Assembly (NCBI RefSeq): GCF_005938385.1
Contig: NZ_VCRA01000001.1
Span: forward strand, 433,146-497,145
Length of the DNA stretch: 64,000 nucleotides
From: Paenibacillus mesophilus
GTDB taxonomy: Bacteria; Bacillota; Bacilli; Paenibacillales; NBRC-103111
Direction of reading: 5' to 3'
Shown here piece after piece: positions 41,804 to 50,784 of this stretch (position 1 is its first letter; each line of letters opens with the position of its first letter). The notes beneath the pieces were generated by a model. It saw only the letters and a program-made list of their open reading frames with translations, had not been told where the DNA came from and did not search any database. A program made the position numbers and the translations under genes.

Positions 41804-42634
41804 TCACATCCAAATCCAATGATGAAACCCCGAATACAGGTTGAACAGCGAGAAATTGATGACGACCACCGTAAAGGCGGCCAAGTTCCAAAACGCCAGC
41901 ATATACCCGGGCTGCTTGCCCGAAACCCGCTGAAGCAAATAAAACGCATACACCGCCAAGCTGAACAAGGAGCTGAGCACCTTCGGATCGGCCAGCAGGC
42001 GCATGTCCCCTTCGAGCACTACCTTGGCCATCCCAAGCACGACGGACAAGATCAGCAGCGGGATGCCGATCAGCACGGCTCGGTATGTATAGCCTTCGAT
42101 TTTGTCCAGACTCGGAAAGCGCGACATGACGGACGACCATTGCTTTCCTTTCAGCTTCCTGTGCATGAACAAGTACATCCCGGACAGCAGCGCCGCAATC
42201 AAGAAAGCGGCATAACTGCCGATAGCAAGCGTAATATGGATGAAGACGAGCTCGTCCTTCGCTTCCCACTGCTCGCTGATCGGAGTGACGGCGGGGTCGC
42301 TGAAAAAATTAAGCGCCATGATGGCGAAACCGGCCAAATTCAGCAAAAACACGAGCAAATCGAGCCGCAAAAACCAATTCATCATGATCGATACCGTTAC
42401 GAGCATCCAGCAGTAAAAGAATAAGGCCTCGAACATCGTCAGGACGGGCATATATTGATGTTCGTATACGCGGTACACGATAAATACGGACTGGAGAAGC
42501 CATACAAATGCAAGCAGCCCCGTTCCCATCCGCTTTGCACTCCGGTTTTTGGTCGCCAAGTCGGAGAAAGAAAACAGCAGGCTCAGGGCATATATATATA
42601 AAATCGCATCGTAAATCCATGTTTTGACCGGCAT
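41804..42634 (-). CDS. hemX: HemX-like membrane protein (CcsA/cytochrome c assembly family)
   Basis: A 276-residue protein with eight or so hydrophobic segments and the CcsA-like HITLAIGSYAAFLIAALLSG region. In Bacillus HemX lowers GluTR (HemA) levels; whether it does so here is inferred from the conserved hemA-hemX position. It starts 12 nt after the hemA stop. Confidence 0.86.
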   Translation of the reverse strand: MPVKTWIYDAILYIYALSLLFSFSDLATKNRSAKRMGTGLLAFVWLLQSVFIVYRVYEHQYMPVLTMFEALFFYCWMLVTVSIMMNWFLRLDLLVFLLNLAGFAIMALNFFSDPAVTPISEQWEAKDELVFIHITLAIGSYAAFLIAALLSGMYLFMHRKLKGKQWSSVMSRFPSLDKIEGYTYRAVLIGIPLLILSVVLGMAKVVLEGDMRLLADPKVLSSLFSLAVYAFYLLQRVSGKQPGYMLAFWNLAAFTVVVINFSLFNLYSGFHHWIWM

Positions 42635-42646
42635 CGGAACGTTCCT

Positions 42647-44065
42647 CTAGGAGCCGGCCAGCAGCTCTCCGGCTGCCAGCGCCATGAACGGCTTCCGTTC
42701 CCGCCCATCCGATCCGTCCGGAGCTTCCTTCTTCCGTTCGGCGACAACCGCCGCCTTGGCCGCCTGCTCCGCCTCTTCTTCCGCCTTCGCTTCGTCCAGC
42801 AGCTTCTCCAGCGCGAACAGATGGGTGAACATTTGTATCGCCTCTTCGCCCTTCCGTTCGCCCGCCAGTTCCTTGATGCGCATAATCGGATCGCGCATCA
42901 TCTGATTGAGCATGCTTTTCGACAGCTTGCGAATAATTTTGATTTCCCGCTCGCCGAGATTCGGCAGCTTGTTCAGCATGCTAACCATCGTTTCGTCATG
43001 AATCGATACCGCTTTTTCCTGCAGCGCCCGAATCGCCGGACTGACGCCAAGCAGCTTGTACCACTGATCGAACGCTTCGATTTCCTTTTCGATCATCGTG
43101 CCGATTTTGGCCGCTTCCTTATGGCGTTCGTTCAAGTTCGTCTCCACGATCAATTCGAGATCGTCGATGTCATACAAGTAAACGTTCGATAAACTCGCGA
43201 TTTCCGGGTCGATGTCGCGAGGAACGGCGATGTCGATCATGAACAGCGGCCTCGACCTGCGCCCGCGCATAGCTTGCTTCACGGCATCCCGGTTCAGCAC
43301 ATAGCCGGGCGCTCCCGTGGAGCTGATGACAATGTCGGCACGTGCCAGCTCTTCGTGCAAATGCTCGATCGGACGGGCCGTTCCATCCATCTTGGAAGCG
43401 AGCTCGACCGCCTTCTCGAACGTGCGGTTGACGACGACCACTTTCTCCGCTCCGCCCGCGGTCAGATGCTTGAGCGTCAGCTCGCTCATTTTGCCGGCGC
43501 CGACGATGAGCACCGTCTTGCCGCGGAAATCTCCGAAGATCCGCTTGCCGAGCTCTACGGCCGCGTAGCTGACGGAGACCGGATTCTCGCCGATCGACGT
43601 TTCCGAATGAGCCCGCTTCGCCATCGTGACCGCCTGCTTGAACAGCATGTTGAACATCGTGCCGGTCGCCTTTTCCTTCTGTGCTCTCAGGAAGGCGTCC
43701 CGGACTTGCCCAAGAATTTGCGTCTCCCCGATCACCATCGAGTCCAGCCCGCTCGTGACGCGCAGCAAATGCTCGATCGCCTGACGGTCTTCGTAAATAT
43801 ACAAGTAATCCTTCATCCGCTCGCGCGGAATCCCGAACCAAGTCTCCAGAAAATTGCGCACATAATGGCCGCACATATATAGCCGGTCGACGACGGCATA
43901 AATCTCCGTACGATTGCAGGTGCTCACGATGACGCATTCCAGTATGCTCTTCGTATCTTTCAACTGCTGCAGCGCAAGAGGGAGTAAATGATCGTCAAAA
44001 GCGAACTTTTCCCGGATTTCGACGGGAGCCGTTCTGTAGTTGAGTCCTACCGCAATGATGTGCAT
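42647..44065 (-). CDS. hemA: Glutamyl-tRNA reductase
   Basis: A 472-residue NADPH enzyme and the committed step of tetrapyrrole synthesis. The catalytic-cysteine region reads ECVIVSTCNRTEIYAV, and VLIVGAGKMSELTLKHL is the NADPH fold. The dimerisation domain ends around residue 420, after which there is a charged Ala/Glu-rich extension of about 50 residues (EEEAEQAAKAAVVAERKKEA) not seen in the compact Bacillus form. The ATG at 44063-44065 follows AGGTG with correct spacing; a GTG three codons earlier overlaps that site. First gene of the hemA-hemX-sirC-hemC-cobAhemD-hemB operon. Confidence 0.95.
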   Translation of the reverse strand: MHIIAVGLNYRTAPVEIREKFAFDDHLLPLALQQLKDTKSILECVIVSTCNRTEIYAVVDRLYMCGHYVRNFLETWFGIPRERMKDYLYIYEDRQAIEHLLRVTSGLDSMVIGETQILGQVRDAFLRAQKEKATGTMFNMLFKQAVTMAKRAHSETSIGENPVSVSYAAVELGKRIFGDFRGKTVLIVGAGKMSELTLKHLTAGGAEKVVVVNRTFEKAVELASKMDGTARPIEHLHEELARADIVISSTGAPGYVLNRDAVKQAMRGRRSRPLFMIDIAVPRDIDPEIASLSNVYLYDIDDLELIVETNLNERHKEAAKIGTMIEKEIEAFDQWYKLLGVSPAIRALQEKAVSIHDETMVSMLNKLPNLGEREIKIIRKLSKSMLNQMMRDPIMRIKELAGERKGEEAIQMFTHLFALEKLLDEAKAEEEAEQAAKAAVVAERKKEAPDGSDGRERKPFMALAAGELLAGS

Positions 44066-44104
44066 CTCGTTCACCTGCCTTCCGGCTCGTTAAAATCTTT
44101 TCCC

Positions 44105-44113
44105 ATTATACCA
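44105..44113 (-). promoter_or_regulatory. Extended -10 promoter element of the hemA operon
   Basis: On the minus strand TGGTATAAT, about 40 nt before the hemA start codon. No good -35 box is evident at the right distance. Confidence 0.55.
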
Positions 44114-44235
44114 TAGTTCGACAATCGGAAAAGGACAAAAGTTTGAATAAATGATGACACAGCCCGGAGGCCGATTTGGCTACGAAACGTTATTTTTAGT
44201 GTTACCCGGAAATAGTTCCGTATTCAAGTCGGATG

Positions 44236-44772
44236 TTAACGCAGCAGCCGTTTCTTGAGCAGCTCGGCCAATTCTCCGTCCAGCTTCGCCACCTTGTCGT
44301 TCTGGGACGAGACCGGCTTGCCCGAGCTTGTCAGCAGCTTCCCGTAGCCCTCATAAATCTCCTTGAACGTCACCGCCGCTTTGGCAAGCGTCTCCTTCTC
44401 CTCCGACTTGAGCGTCCTCTCTCCGCCGATCTGCAGCCGTAAAACGAACTGAACAAGCTGCTCGATCGAGTGCAGCGGCGTCAACTCGTCCCCGCCGACA
44501 GCCAGCACGAGCCGTTCATGGGTATAGTTGGCCGAGTAGGCGGAAAGGCGCAGCGAGTCCAGTTCTTTCGTGTCCTTCGCTTTGGCCGCTTCCGACAAGG
44601 AGCTGTTCATCAGCTCGATTTGAAATTGCGCTACCTGATACAGCATCAGCGATGCTTCATAGGACTCTTTATGTTGGCTCATATAACCGTATATCCGGTA
44701 AATCGGCCAACCGATCAGCACGAACAATACGATCCATATCCCGAATTTCCTCCAACCGGCTTTTCGTCCCAT
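44236..44772 (-). CDS. Membrane-anchored protein of unknown function
   Basis: A 178-residue protein. A basic start (MGRKAGWRK) leads into one membrane helix at residues ~8-27 (FGIWIVLFVLIGWPIYRIYG), then an extracytoplasmic helical domain rich in Leu, Glu and Lys. The start ATG at 44770-44772 follows AAGGATGG; several alternative codons overlap that site. It lies between speD and hemA on the same strand. I do not recognise a family. Confidence 0.65.
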   Translation of the reverse strand: MGRKAGWRKFGIWIVLFVLIGWPIYRIYGYMSQHKESYEASLMLYQVAQFQIELMNSSLSEAAKAKDTKELDSLRLSAYSANYTHERLVLAVGGDELTPLHSIEQLVQFVLRLQIGGERTLKSEEKETLAKAAVTFKEIYEGYGKLLTSSGKPVSSQNDKVAKLDGELAELLKKRLLR

Positions 44773-44820
44773 ACGCCGCACCATCCTTCCCGTTCCATTG
44801 TATGGGACGAACGTAAAACA

Positions 44821-44846
44821 AATGACCATGGTTTCCCATGGTCATT
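44821..44846 (-). terminator. Hairpin terminator after speD
   Basis: AATGACCATGG and CCATGGTCATT form a perfect 11-bp stem around TTTC. On the minus strand it is followed by TTGTTTTA. Confidence 0.7.
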
Positions 44847-44893
44847 GTTCATTGTATTTAGAAAAGCCGTTCAGCCAATCTTTTTTCGTTTCA

Positions 44894-45295
44894 TTATTTC
44901 GCCAATACCGCCTGATTCATGACAGGCGTCTCAACCGTAAGCTCGCCAAGTCCGCGAATCAGCTTCTTCGCATAAGTGCGCTCGGGTTTCAGTACCGAAA
45001 CCAGGTAATCGATAGCCGCCTGAGGGTCAACCGTTTCCCCGCACGTGTAACAATCCAGGGCCGCGAATCCTTTCTCAGGATACGTGTGGATAGAGATGTG
45101 GCTCTCTGAAAGCAAAACCAACACGGTCGCTCCTTGAGGCTCGAATTGCTTCGCTTGTACGGACAATACCGTAGCACCGCAAACTTCTGCCGCTTCTACC
45201 ATTTGCGCCTGCAACCATTCCGCATTGTTCAGCAGTTCAAAGTCTGCACCCCAAGTATCAACAGCAACGTGTCTTCCGAAAGTTGAATATTCCAT
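44894..45295 (-). CDS. speD: S-adenosylmethionine decarboxylase proenzyme
   Basis: A 133-residue class 1B (SpeH type) proenzyme making decarboxylated SAM for spermidine synthesis. Self-cleavage is expected between Glu64 and Ser65 in LLSESHISIHTYPE, which leaves a pyruvoyl group; His70 and the cysteine near 82-85 (DCYTCG) fit the active site. The ATG follows GGAAGGGGGAACC. The gene has a long leader with base-pairing potential and its own terminator. Confidence 0.95.
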   Translation of the reverse strand: MEYSTFGRHVAVDTWGADFELLNNAEWLQAQMVEAAEVCGATVLSVQAKQFEPQGATVLVLLSESHISIHTYPEKGFAALDCYTCGETVDPQAAIDYLVSVLKPERTYAKKLIRGLGELTVETPVMNQAVLAK

Positions 45296-45440
45296 CTTCC
45301 GGTTCCCCCTTCCTAGGAATAAAATTGTTGGATTTCATCCGCTAGGACCTACGTCATTCACTTCTCGAGGGAATAATCTCTCGCAACATTACATGTCCTG
45401 AGTGAATCCTGGTTCCTATATTGTTTTCAACGAAAATAAA
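45296..45440 (-). promoter_or_regulatory. Base-paired leader region of speD
   Basis: On the minus strand ATTCACT pairs with AGTGAAT, and inside or beside it GAGAG/CCCTC, AGGAC/GTCCT and GGATGAAATCC hairpins occur. It does not match SAM-I riboswitch sequence. The 325-nt gap holds no other gene. Regulatory role is inference. Confidence 0.4.
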
Positions 45441-45448
45441 AATAACAT

Positions 45449-45478
45449 CTATTGCCCAGAAATGCAATAGTTTTTTTT
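45449..45478. terminator. Candidate terminator between the zinc-ribbon gene and speD
   Basis: CTATTG and CAATAG pair around a 10-nt loop. A T8 run follows on the plus strand and a T-rich tract (ATGTTATTTTTATTTT) on the minus strand. Minus-strand use would end the zinc-ribbon transcript about 150 nt after its stop. Confidence 0.45.
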
Positions 45479-45620
45479 GTTAAGGAACAAAAAGCGTTTT
45501 TTTCCGTTTCAGTCCCGTAGTCAAAGTATGTGCACACGCGCGGAATTGTGCTTGAAGGCAGTCGGTTGTAAGCGGTTTCCGTGCGCTTTTTTGTATGCGC
45601 CTTGTCCTGCGGTATTCCCG

Positions 45621-46106
45621 TCATTGCCCCGAGGGGACGCTCTGATCGGAGCCGCAGCGCAGGCAGAACCGGTAGTCCGCCTCCAGATCCGCGTCGCACT
45701 TCACGCAGCGCAATCTCCCTTCGACTTCCATGGCTCCGCTTATCGTCTCCGGTGAAGTTTCAAACTGCTTGCCGCAGTCCGGGCAAAATCGCGCATTGTA
45801 AGGCACTACTTTGCCGCAGGCGCAAGTTTTTTCCCGGTTGAGCCGCTGCAGCTCCAGCTCGAAATTGCCGATTTCCCGCTCCATCGCTTCGATTTGCGCC
45901 GACAGCCTGACGACTTCCAGAGCGGACGCCGTAAAGTCGCCGTTCTTGTAAGCGTTATAGACGGAAGCCCCGATTTGCCGCATCACGTTCCGGATTTGCT
46001 TGCGTTTGCCGGCGATTAACGCGGTAATGCGGGTTACCTCCACCGTGCGCTGCGCCTTGTCGGCCGCACGGGTTGCCCCTTCCCTAAGCAGGTCCAGCCA
46101 TTTCAT
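45621..46106 (-). CDS. Coiled-coil and double zinc-ribbon protein, unknown function
   Basis: A 161-residue soluble protein. Residues ~1-100 are helical with coiled-coil character (IEAMEREIGNFELELQRLNR). Two zinc-ribbon motifs follow: CACGKVVPYNARFCPDCG and CVKCDADLEADYRFCLRCG. The start at 46104-46106 follows GGAGGAG. Proteins of this shape are common in Firmicutes without known function. It lies between speD and another unknown gene on the same strand. Confidence 0.75.
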   Translation of the reverse strand: MKWLDLLREGATRAADKAQRTVEVTRITALIAGKRKQIRNVMRQIGASVYNAYKNGDFTASALEVVRLSAQIEAMEREIGNFELELQRLNREKTCACGKVVPYNARFCPDCGKQFETSPETISGAMEVEGRLRCVKCDADLEADYRFCLRCGSDQSVPSGQ

Positions 46107-46129
46107 CGTAAGTCTCCTCCCCACCTTTA

Positions 46130-46187
46130 CCCCACAAAGTGAAGCCTTTTCTTCGAAGCTTATTCCAATTACTTTGCGGGGACCCCG
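46130..46187 (+). repeat. Family 1 palindromic repeat (copy 5)
   Basis: It begins CCCCACAAAGTGAAGCCTTT and ends AATTACTTTGCGGGGACCCC. Nearly identical to copy 4 at 27497, including the paired arm changes. It lies just upstream of the zinc-ribbon gene's ribosome binding site. Confidence 0.8.
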
Positions 46188-46195
46188 AACACCGG

Positions 46196-46380
46196 GAGTT
46201 TTCTTGGTTCAGACCCCCGCACGGTTTGGTGAAGTTTTCTGAATCGATAAGAAAAACGTCTATCGACGTACTTCAAGGATGAGCGACCGCGTTCTAGAGG
46301 AAGTTTTTCTTGGTTCAGAAACTCGCACTTCGCTTTAACGCTTTAGCGAAGTTAAACTTTCTGAATCGATCAAAAAAAAG
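46196..46380 (+). repeat. Two copies of a TTCTTGGTTCAGA...TCTGAATCGAT element
   Basis: Copy A (about 46196-46258) and copy B (about 46299-46380) share the left arm TTCTTGGTTCAGA, a CGCAC core and the right arm TTTCTGAATCGAT, which can pair with the left arm. Copy B has an extra CTTCGCT/AGCGAAG hairpin in the middle. The 310-nt gap contains these, the family 1 copy and a terminator, and no gene. Confidence 0.65.
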
Positions 46381-46394
46381 AGCCTCTCGGCTCC
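46372..46394 (-). terminator. Terminator after the 195-residue unknown gene
   Basis: On the minus strand GAGCC-GAGA-GGCTC followed by eight T. Confidence 0.8.
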
Positions 46395-46416
46395 TTGTTT
46401 TCGAAGTTGTCTCGTC

Positions 46417-47004
46417 TTAAGCTTCCAATTCGAACAGTTTGTGCGCAAGCCGCGCCAGCTGTTCATCCACATTCCGTTGACCGACCACGCTGTCCGAACG
46501 GTTCCGTTCGTCGAGCAGTTCGTCTATTCGGGTATACACTTTCGAAATTTGCTGCTCCACAACTTGCTTCCGGTACAGCCGTTCAAACTGTCCGACCGTG
46601 TCTTTGTATTCGTAAACGAGCTTATGCTTGCCGGATACGATCTCGGATATTTGTACGACCGAGCCGCGTTTGTACACGTACTTCATTGTAAAGGCGGGGT
46701 AAATCCGGTTCACGATAGCGTCGCCTTTGAACTTCGAAACCGCCTTGCGGATCAAATTCGCTAGCTTCGGATCGTTGACGCGGCAAGAGCCTTCGCACGC
46801 GTAACTTCCTTTGCTGCGTTCAAACGTCAAAATGACTTCTTCCCCGGAATCGTCACGCAGTACGATTTCCCGGCTGCCGTTGTCCGTCACTTTCGCTTCA
46901 AGAAATACATCTTCACCGTCAAACAACTGGATAAACTGGATCATTTCGGCTTCCGTTAAAGTCAAGCAGGTTTTGACATATTCCGTCGCTAACCGCTGAG
47001 CCAT
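46417..47004 (-). CDS. Conserved-looking soluble protein, unknown function
   Basis: A 195-residue protein starting MAQRLATEYVKTCLTLTEAE, mostly mixed alpha/beta with a C-terminal helical segment (RLYRKQVVEQQISKVYTRID). It has a Cys-containing CEGSCRVNDPKLANLIRKA segment. No membrane segment or known motif was recognised. The ATG at 47002-47004 follows GAGGGATTTTT; the in-frame 13 codons upstream have no ribosome binding site. A terminator follows. It is monocistronic. Confidence 0.7.
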   Translation of the reverse strand: MAQRLATEYVKTCLTLTEAEMIQFIQLFDGEDVFLEAKVTDNGSREIVLRDDSGEEVILTFERSKGSYACEGSCRVNDPKLANLIRKAVSKFKGDAIVNRIYPAFTMKYVYKRGSVVQISEIVSGKHKLVYEYKDTVGQFERLYRKQVVEQQISKVYTRIDELLDERNRSDSVVGQRNVDEQLARLAHKLFELEA

Positions 47005-47327
47005 AAAAATCCCTCGATTCTCTTTTTTAAACCCCGAACCCATCTTGTTCCTAAATTTTCACCGATGGATCCAACTGTCTTACTTTAATTTATTATACTA
47101 TATCCTCGTTCATTATTCCTCCATTTTTTTCGTTGAAAACAAGCAAAATTCAGAAAAATCGGCTGCCATACGCAATACGGCCGAAATGTTGTCGCGATCT
47201 CTCCGTTTCGCTCCCCAACTTCCCTTATTCGCACGTGCATATCCACTTTTTTTGTACAGCGGGTAAAAGCAGCGGCTTTCTGATTTACCCGAAAGGCCGG
47301 GACGGGACGACAAAGAAACGGACCGGA
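47005..47327. other. Gene-free gap between engB and the unknown gene
   Basis: AT-rich near 47085-47125, with a TATAAT-like -10 for the unknown gene. CGGGTAAA (47260-47267) and TTTACCCG (47284-47291) form an inverted repeat. CGGAC/GTCCG spans the engB stop (47317-47334) and may act in termination. Otherwise nothing coding is seen. Confidence 0.5.
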
Positions 47328-47942
47328 TCAGTCCGCTTCTATGCCTTCCTGCAGCTGCTTACCGGTCTGCGCCGTAATCAGGCTCCACAGCTCGTCTTTG
47401 CCGAGTCCCGTCTCCGAAGAGAACAAGATCACCGAATCGGTGCCGCGGACGAGCAGCGTTTCCTTCACCTGCTTCAGATGCTTCTGCCACCGGCTGCGCG
47501 GTACTTTGTCCGCCTTCGTGGCCACTACGCATATCGGTATACCGTAATGGCCCAGCCAATCGTACATCGACACGTCGTCCCGCGTAGGAGGGTGCCGTAC
47601 ATCGACGAGCAGGATGACCATGCGGAGCCGGTCCCGCTTCAGCAAGTACGATTCGATGAACTTTCCCCATTCCTGCCTTTGCGCCATCGACACCTTCGCA
47701 TAGCCGTAACCGGGTAAATCGACGAAATACAGCTCCTCGTTTATTTTGTAGAAGTTGAGCGTCTGCGTCTTTCCCGGCTGCGAGCTCGTGCGCGCCAAGT
47801 TTTTGCGCTGGATCATCTTGTTGATAAGCGACGATTTCCCTACGTTGGAGCGGCCGGCCAAAGCGATTTCCGGCAGTCCGTCGTCCGGATATTGATCCGG
47901 CCCTACCGCACTGATAATAAATTCCGCCTGTGTTACCTTCAT
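47328..47942 (-). CDS. engB: Ribosome-biogenesis GTPase EngB (YsxC)
   Basis: A 204-residue essential GTPase in 50S subunit assembly. Motifs in order: G1 [13 protein letters not shown]2 region [16 protein letters not shown]3 DLPGYG, G4 ATKADK. The gene follows lonA by 19 nt, as in Bacillus (lonA-ysxC). Confidence 0.96.
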   Translation of the reverse strand: MKVTQAEFIISAVGPDQYPDDGLPEIALAGRSNVGKSSLINKMIQRKNLARTSSQPGKTQTLNFYKINEELYFVDLPGYGYAKVSMAQRQEWGKFIESYLLKRDRLRMVILLVDVRHPPTRDDVSMYDWLGHYGIPICVVATKADKVPRSRWQKHLKQVKETLLVRGTDSVILFSSETGLGKDELWSLITAQTGKQLQEGIEAD

Positions 47943-47961
47943 CTGGCTTCCTCCCCTCCCA

Positions 47962-50298
47962 TCAACCGATCGACACCGGACGCACTAGCGCATGCTCCAG
48001 CACTTGATCCATATGATGGACCGGAACAAATGTCAGCTCCTGGCGGACCGTTTCCGGAATTTCCTGCAAATCTTTTTCGTTGTCTTTCGGCAGCAATATT
48101 TTTTTGACGCCGGCGCGATGTGCGGCAAGCGACTTTTCCTTCAGTCCCCCGATCGGCAGCACGCGACCGCGCAGCGTAATCTCGCCGGTCATCGCTACCG
48201 ATTTGGAGACGGGAATATTCGTCAGCGCGGATATAAGCGCCGTAGCCATCGTGATCCCCGCGGAAGGTCCGTCCTTCGGTATAGCGCCTTCCGGTATATG
48301 GATGTGGATGTCATTCTTCTCATGAAAATCGGATGCGATGCCGAGCTGCTCCGCCTTGGAACGCGTGTAGCTGAACGCGGCCTGTGCCGATTCCTTCATA
48401 ACGTCGCCCAATTTGCCGGTCAGCGTCAATTTCCCGTTGCCGGGCATGACCGTGACTTCGATGACAAGCGTATCTCCGCCGACTTCCGTCCAAGCGAGCC
48501 CGTTGACCGCTCCGACCTGATCCTCCTGATCCGCCAAGCTGACGCGGAATTTGGCCGGCCCGAGATATTCTTTCAAATTGTCGGCCGTTATCGTAACCGT
48601 TTGTTGATCTCCCGACACGATGACTTTGGCCGATTTGCGGCAAATCGTCGCGATTTGCTGTTCGAGATTGCGCACTCCCGCCTCCCGGGTATATTCCCGG
48701 ATCACTTTCATCAGCGTCGCTTCATCCGTACGCATCTGCTCCTCCGTCAGCCCGTGATCCTTGATCTGCTTCGGCAGCAAGTACCGGAGAGCGATCTGCA
48801 GCTTCTCGATTTCGGTGTAGCCTGGAATGTACAGCATCTCCATCCGGTCGAGCAGCGGTCTCGGGATATTGTGAACGGCGTTCGCGGTCGTGACGAACAT
48901 GACGTTCGACAAGTCAAAGGGCAGTTCGATATAATGATCGCTAAAAGTGCCGTTTTGTTCGGGATCGAGCACTTCCAGCAGCGCCGAAGCCGGGTCTCCG
49001 CGGAAATCCATCGCCATTTTGTCGATCTCGTCGAGCAGCATGACCGGGTTGTTGCTCCCTGCGTTTTTGAGCCCTTGGATAATCCTTCCGGGCATCGCTC
49101 CGACATAAGTGCGCCGGTGACCGCGAATCTCCGCTTCATCCCGGACGCCGCCGAGCGAAATCCGGATAAATTTGCGGTTCAAGGAACGGGCGATGGAGCG
49201 CGCGATCGACGTTTTGCCGACTCCCGGAGGGCCGACGAGACACAAAATCGGTCCTTTCATTTTCTGGACAAGCCTTTGGACGGCCAAATATTCCAGCACC
49301 CGTTCTTTGGGCTTCTCCAGACCGTAATGATCGTCGTTGAGCACATCTTCCGCTTTCTTGATATCCAGGTCGTCCTCGGTCCGTTTCGACCAAGGCAGGG
49401 CGAGCAGCCAATCGACGTAGTTGCGGATGACGGCGCCTTCGGCGGACGTGGCCGGCATTTTCTCGAGACGGTCGATTTCCTTCTCGATCTTTTCCCTTAC
49501 CTTATCCGGCACACCGGCTTCCTCGAGCTGGGTACGCAGCTCTTCCGCTTCGCCAGCGCGCCCTTCCTTGTCGCCGAGCTCCTTCTGGATCGCCTTCATT
49601 TGCTCGCGCAGGAAATATTCCTTCTGCGTCTTCTCCATCTGCTTTTTGACGCGCTGGTTAATTTTCCGCTCCAGCTCGAGCACTTCCCGCTCGTTGTTCA
49701 AGAAGTTCAGCAGCTTCTCCAGCCGCGCGCGAACTTCGACTGTTTCAAGTATTTCCTGCTTGTCTTTAATCTTGAGCGACAGATGGCTCGTAATGACGTC
49801 GGCCAGCCGCCCCGGTTCCTCGATGTCGGATACGGCCGATAGCGTCTCCGGTGTCACTTTCTTCGACAAGTTGATGTAATGCTCGAATTGGCTTAGAACC
49901 GTACGCATGAGCGCATCGATCTCGGAATCGGTCGTCACCTGTTCGGAGAGCTCCTTGACCGTTACTTCGTAGTACTCCGCATTCGCGATATACTCCACGA
50001 TTTCGCCGCGCATTACGCCTTCCACGAGCACTCGGATCGTTCCGTTCGGCAGCTTGAGCATTTGCTTCACTTTGGTGATGGTGCCGACTTGGTAAATATC
50101 GTCCTTTTGCGGTTCCTCAATATTAATCTCCGACTGCGAGCAGAGGAGAATCATTTCATCGTCTACCATCGCCTGTTCCAGTGCCTTGACCGACTTCTCC
50201 CGGCCAACGTCCAGATGCAGCACCATGCTAGGGTAAACAAGCAGTCCCCGCAATGGAAGAAGCGGCAAGCGGCGTATTTTCGGCTTATTCGGACCCAT
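47962..50298 (-). CDS. lonA: ATP-dependent protease LonA
   Basis: A 778-residue Lon protease. The N-terminal substrate-binding LAN domain is followed by a coiled coil, an AAA+ module with Walker [10 protein letters not shown] and Walker [11 protein letters not shown], and the C-terminal protease domain with catalytic Ser in [14 protein letters not shown] and a partner Lys in the following helix region ([20 protein letters not shown]). GGAGGTGCAGGAG lies upstream of the ATG. It degrades damaged and regulatory proteins in the cytosol. Confidence 0.97.
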   Translation of the reverse strand: MGPNKPKIRRLPLLPLRGLLVYPSMVLHLDVGREKSVKALEQAMVDDEMILLCSQSEINIEEPQKDDIYQVGTITKVKQMLKLPNGTIRVLVEGVMRGEIVEYIANAEYYEVTVKELSEQVTTDSEIDALMRTVLSQFEHYINLSKKVTPETLSAVSDIEEPGRLADVITSHLSLKIKDKQEILETVEVRARLEKLLNFLNNEREVLELERKINQRVKKQMEKTQKEYFLREQMKAIQKELGDKEGRAGEAEELRTQLEEAGVPDKVREKIEKEIDRLEKMPATSAEGAVIRNYVDWLLALPWSKRTEDDLDIKKAEDVLNDDHYGLEKPKERVLEYLAVQRLVQKMKGPILCLVGPPGVGKTSIARSIARSLNRKFIRISLGGVRDEAEIRGHRRTYVGAMPGRIIQGLKNAGSNNPVMLLDEIDKMAMDFRGDPASALLEVLDPEQNGTFSDHYIELPFDLSNVMFVTTANAVHNIPRPLLDRMEMLYIPGYTEIEKLQIALRYLLPKQIKDHGLTEEQMRTDEATLMKVIREYTREAGVRNLEQQIATICRKSAKVIVSGDQQTVTITADNLKEYLGPAKFRVSLADQEDQVGAVNGLAWTEVGGDTLVIEVTVMPGNGKLTLTGKLGDVMKESAQAAFSYTRSKAEQLGIASDFHEKNDIHIHIPEGAIPKDGPSAGITMATALISALTNIPVSKSVAMTGEITLRGRVLPIGGLKEKSLAAHRAGVKKILLPKDNEKDLQEIPETVRQELTFVPVHHMDQVLEHALVRPVSIG

Positions 50299-50569
50299 GC
50301 TCCTGCACCTCCTGAAAACTTAACTTCGTCGTTAGCATCATATGTCGCTCTCTCTAAGAAAGGTCCCCAACCTATAGTGGACTGTCTTGTCATTTTCCAT
50401 TCGCTGCTACAGATAATAGCCGCTTTGGAGGGATTCCCCAACATTTTATCAAAAGTGCGGTTAAAACACCAATTTGCCGCATCCCGTTAGGCGTTTTAGG
50501 CGAACCGGGGTGCGGCAAAAGGTTTGAAGCGGCCGTTAAGCTGCCTGTTGCTTGCAAAGACGAGCCCTA

Positions 50570-50772
50570 AGTTTTAATAAGAGCTGTTTTTCGCTCTTAT
50601 TTATTGGAAAAGCAAGAATTCCTACAAATTAGAAGACGTTTGAGACTGTTATTTGCCTGGAATGGTCACCGTTTCTGGCTGTATGCTCAAAATAAGAGTT
50701 CCAAACATCTCTTATTCCACGCGAACCGCTCATGTATGGACAGATAAAAGTCTCTAAAGACTGTTATTTCTG
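50570..50772. repeat. Short repeats and hairpins between lonB and lonA
   Basis: AATAAGAGC/GCTCTTATT and AATAAGAG/CTCTTATT form two internal inverted repeats, and ACTGTTATTT occurs twice (about 50667 and 50759). An AGTCT/AGACT hairpin near 50746-50760 could terminate lonB. This 486-nt gap has no gene. Confidence 0.55.
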
Positions 50773-50784
50773 TTCAGGCGCAGC

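Noticed and set aside
47992-49842. A 616-codon plus-strand open frame opposite lonA
   Set aside because: Antisense shadow of lonA; no family resemblance or start signals.
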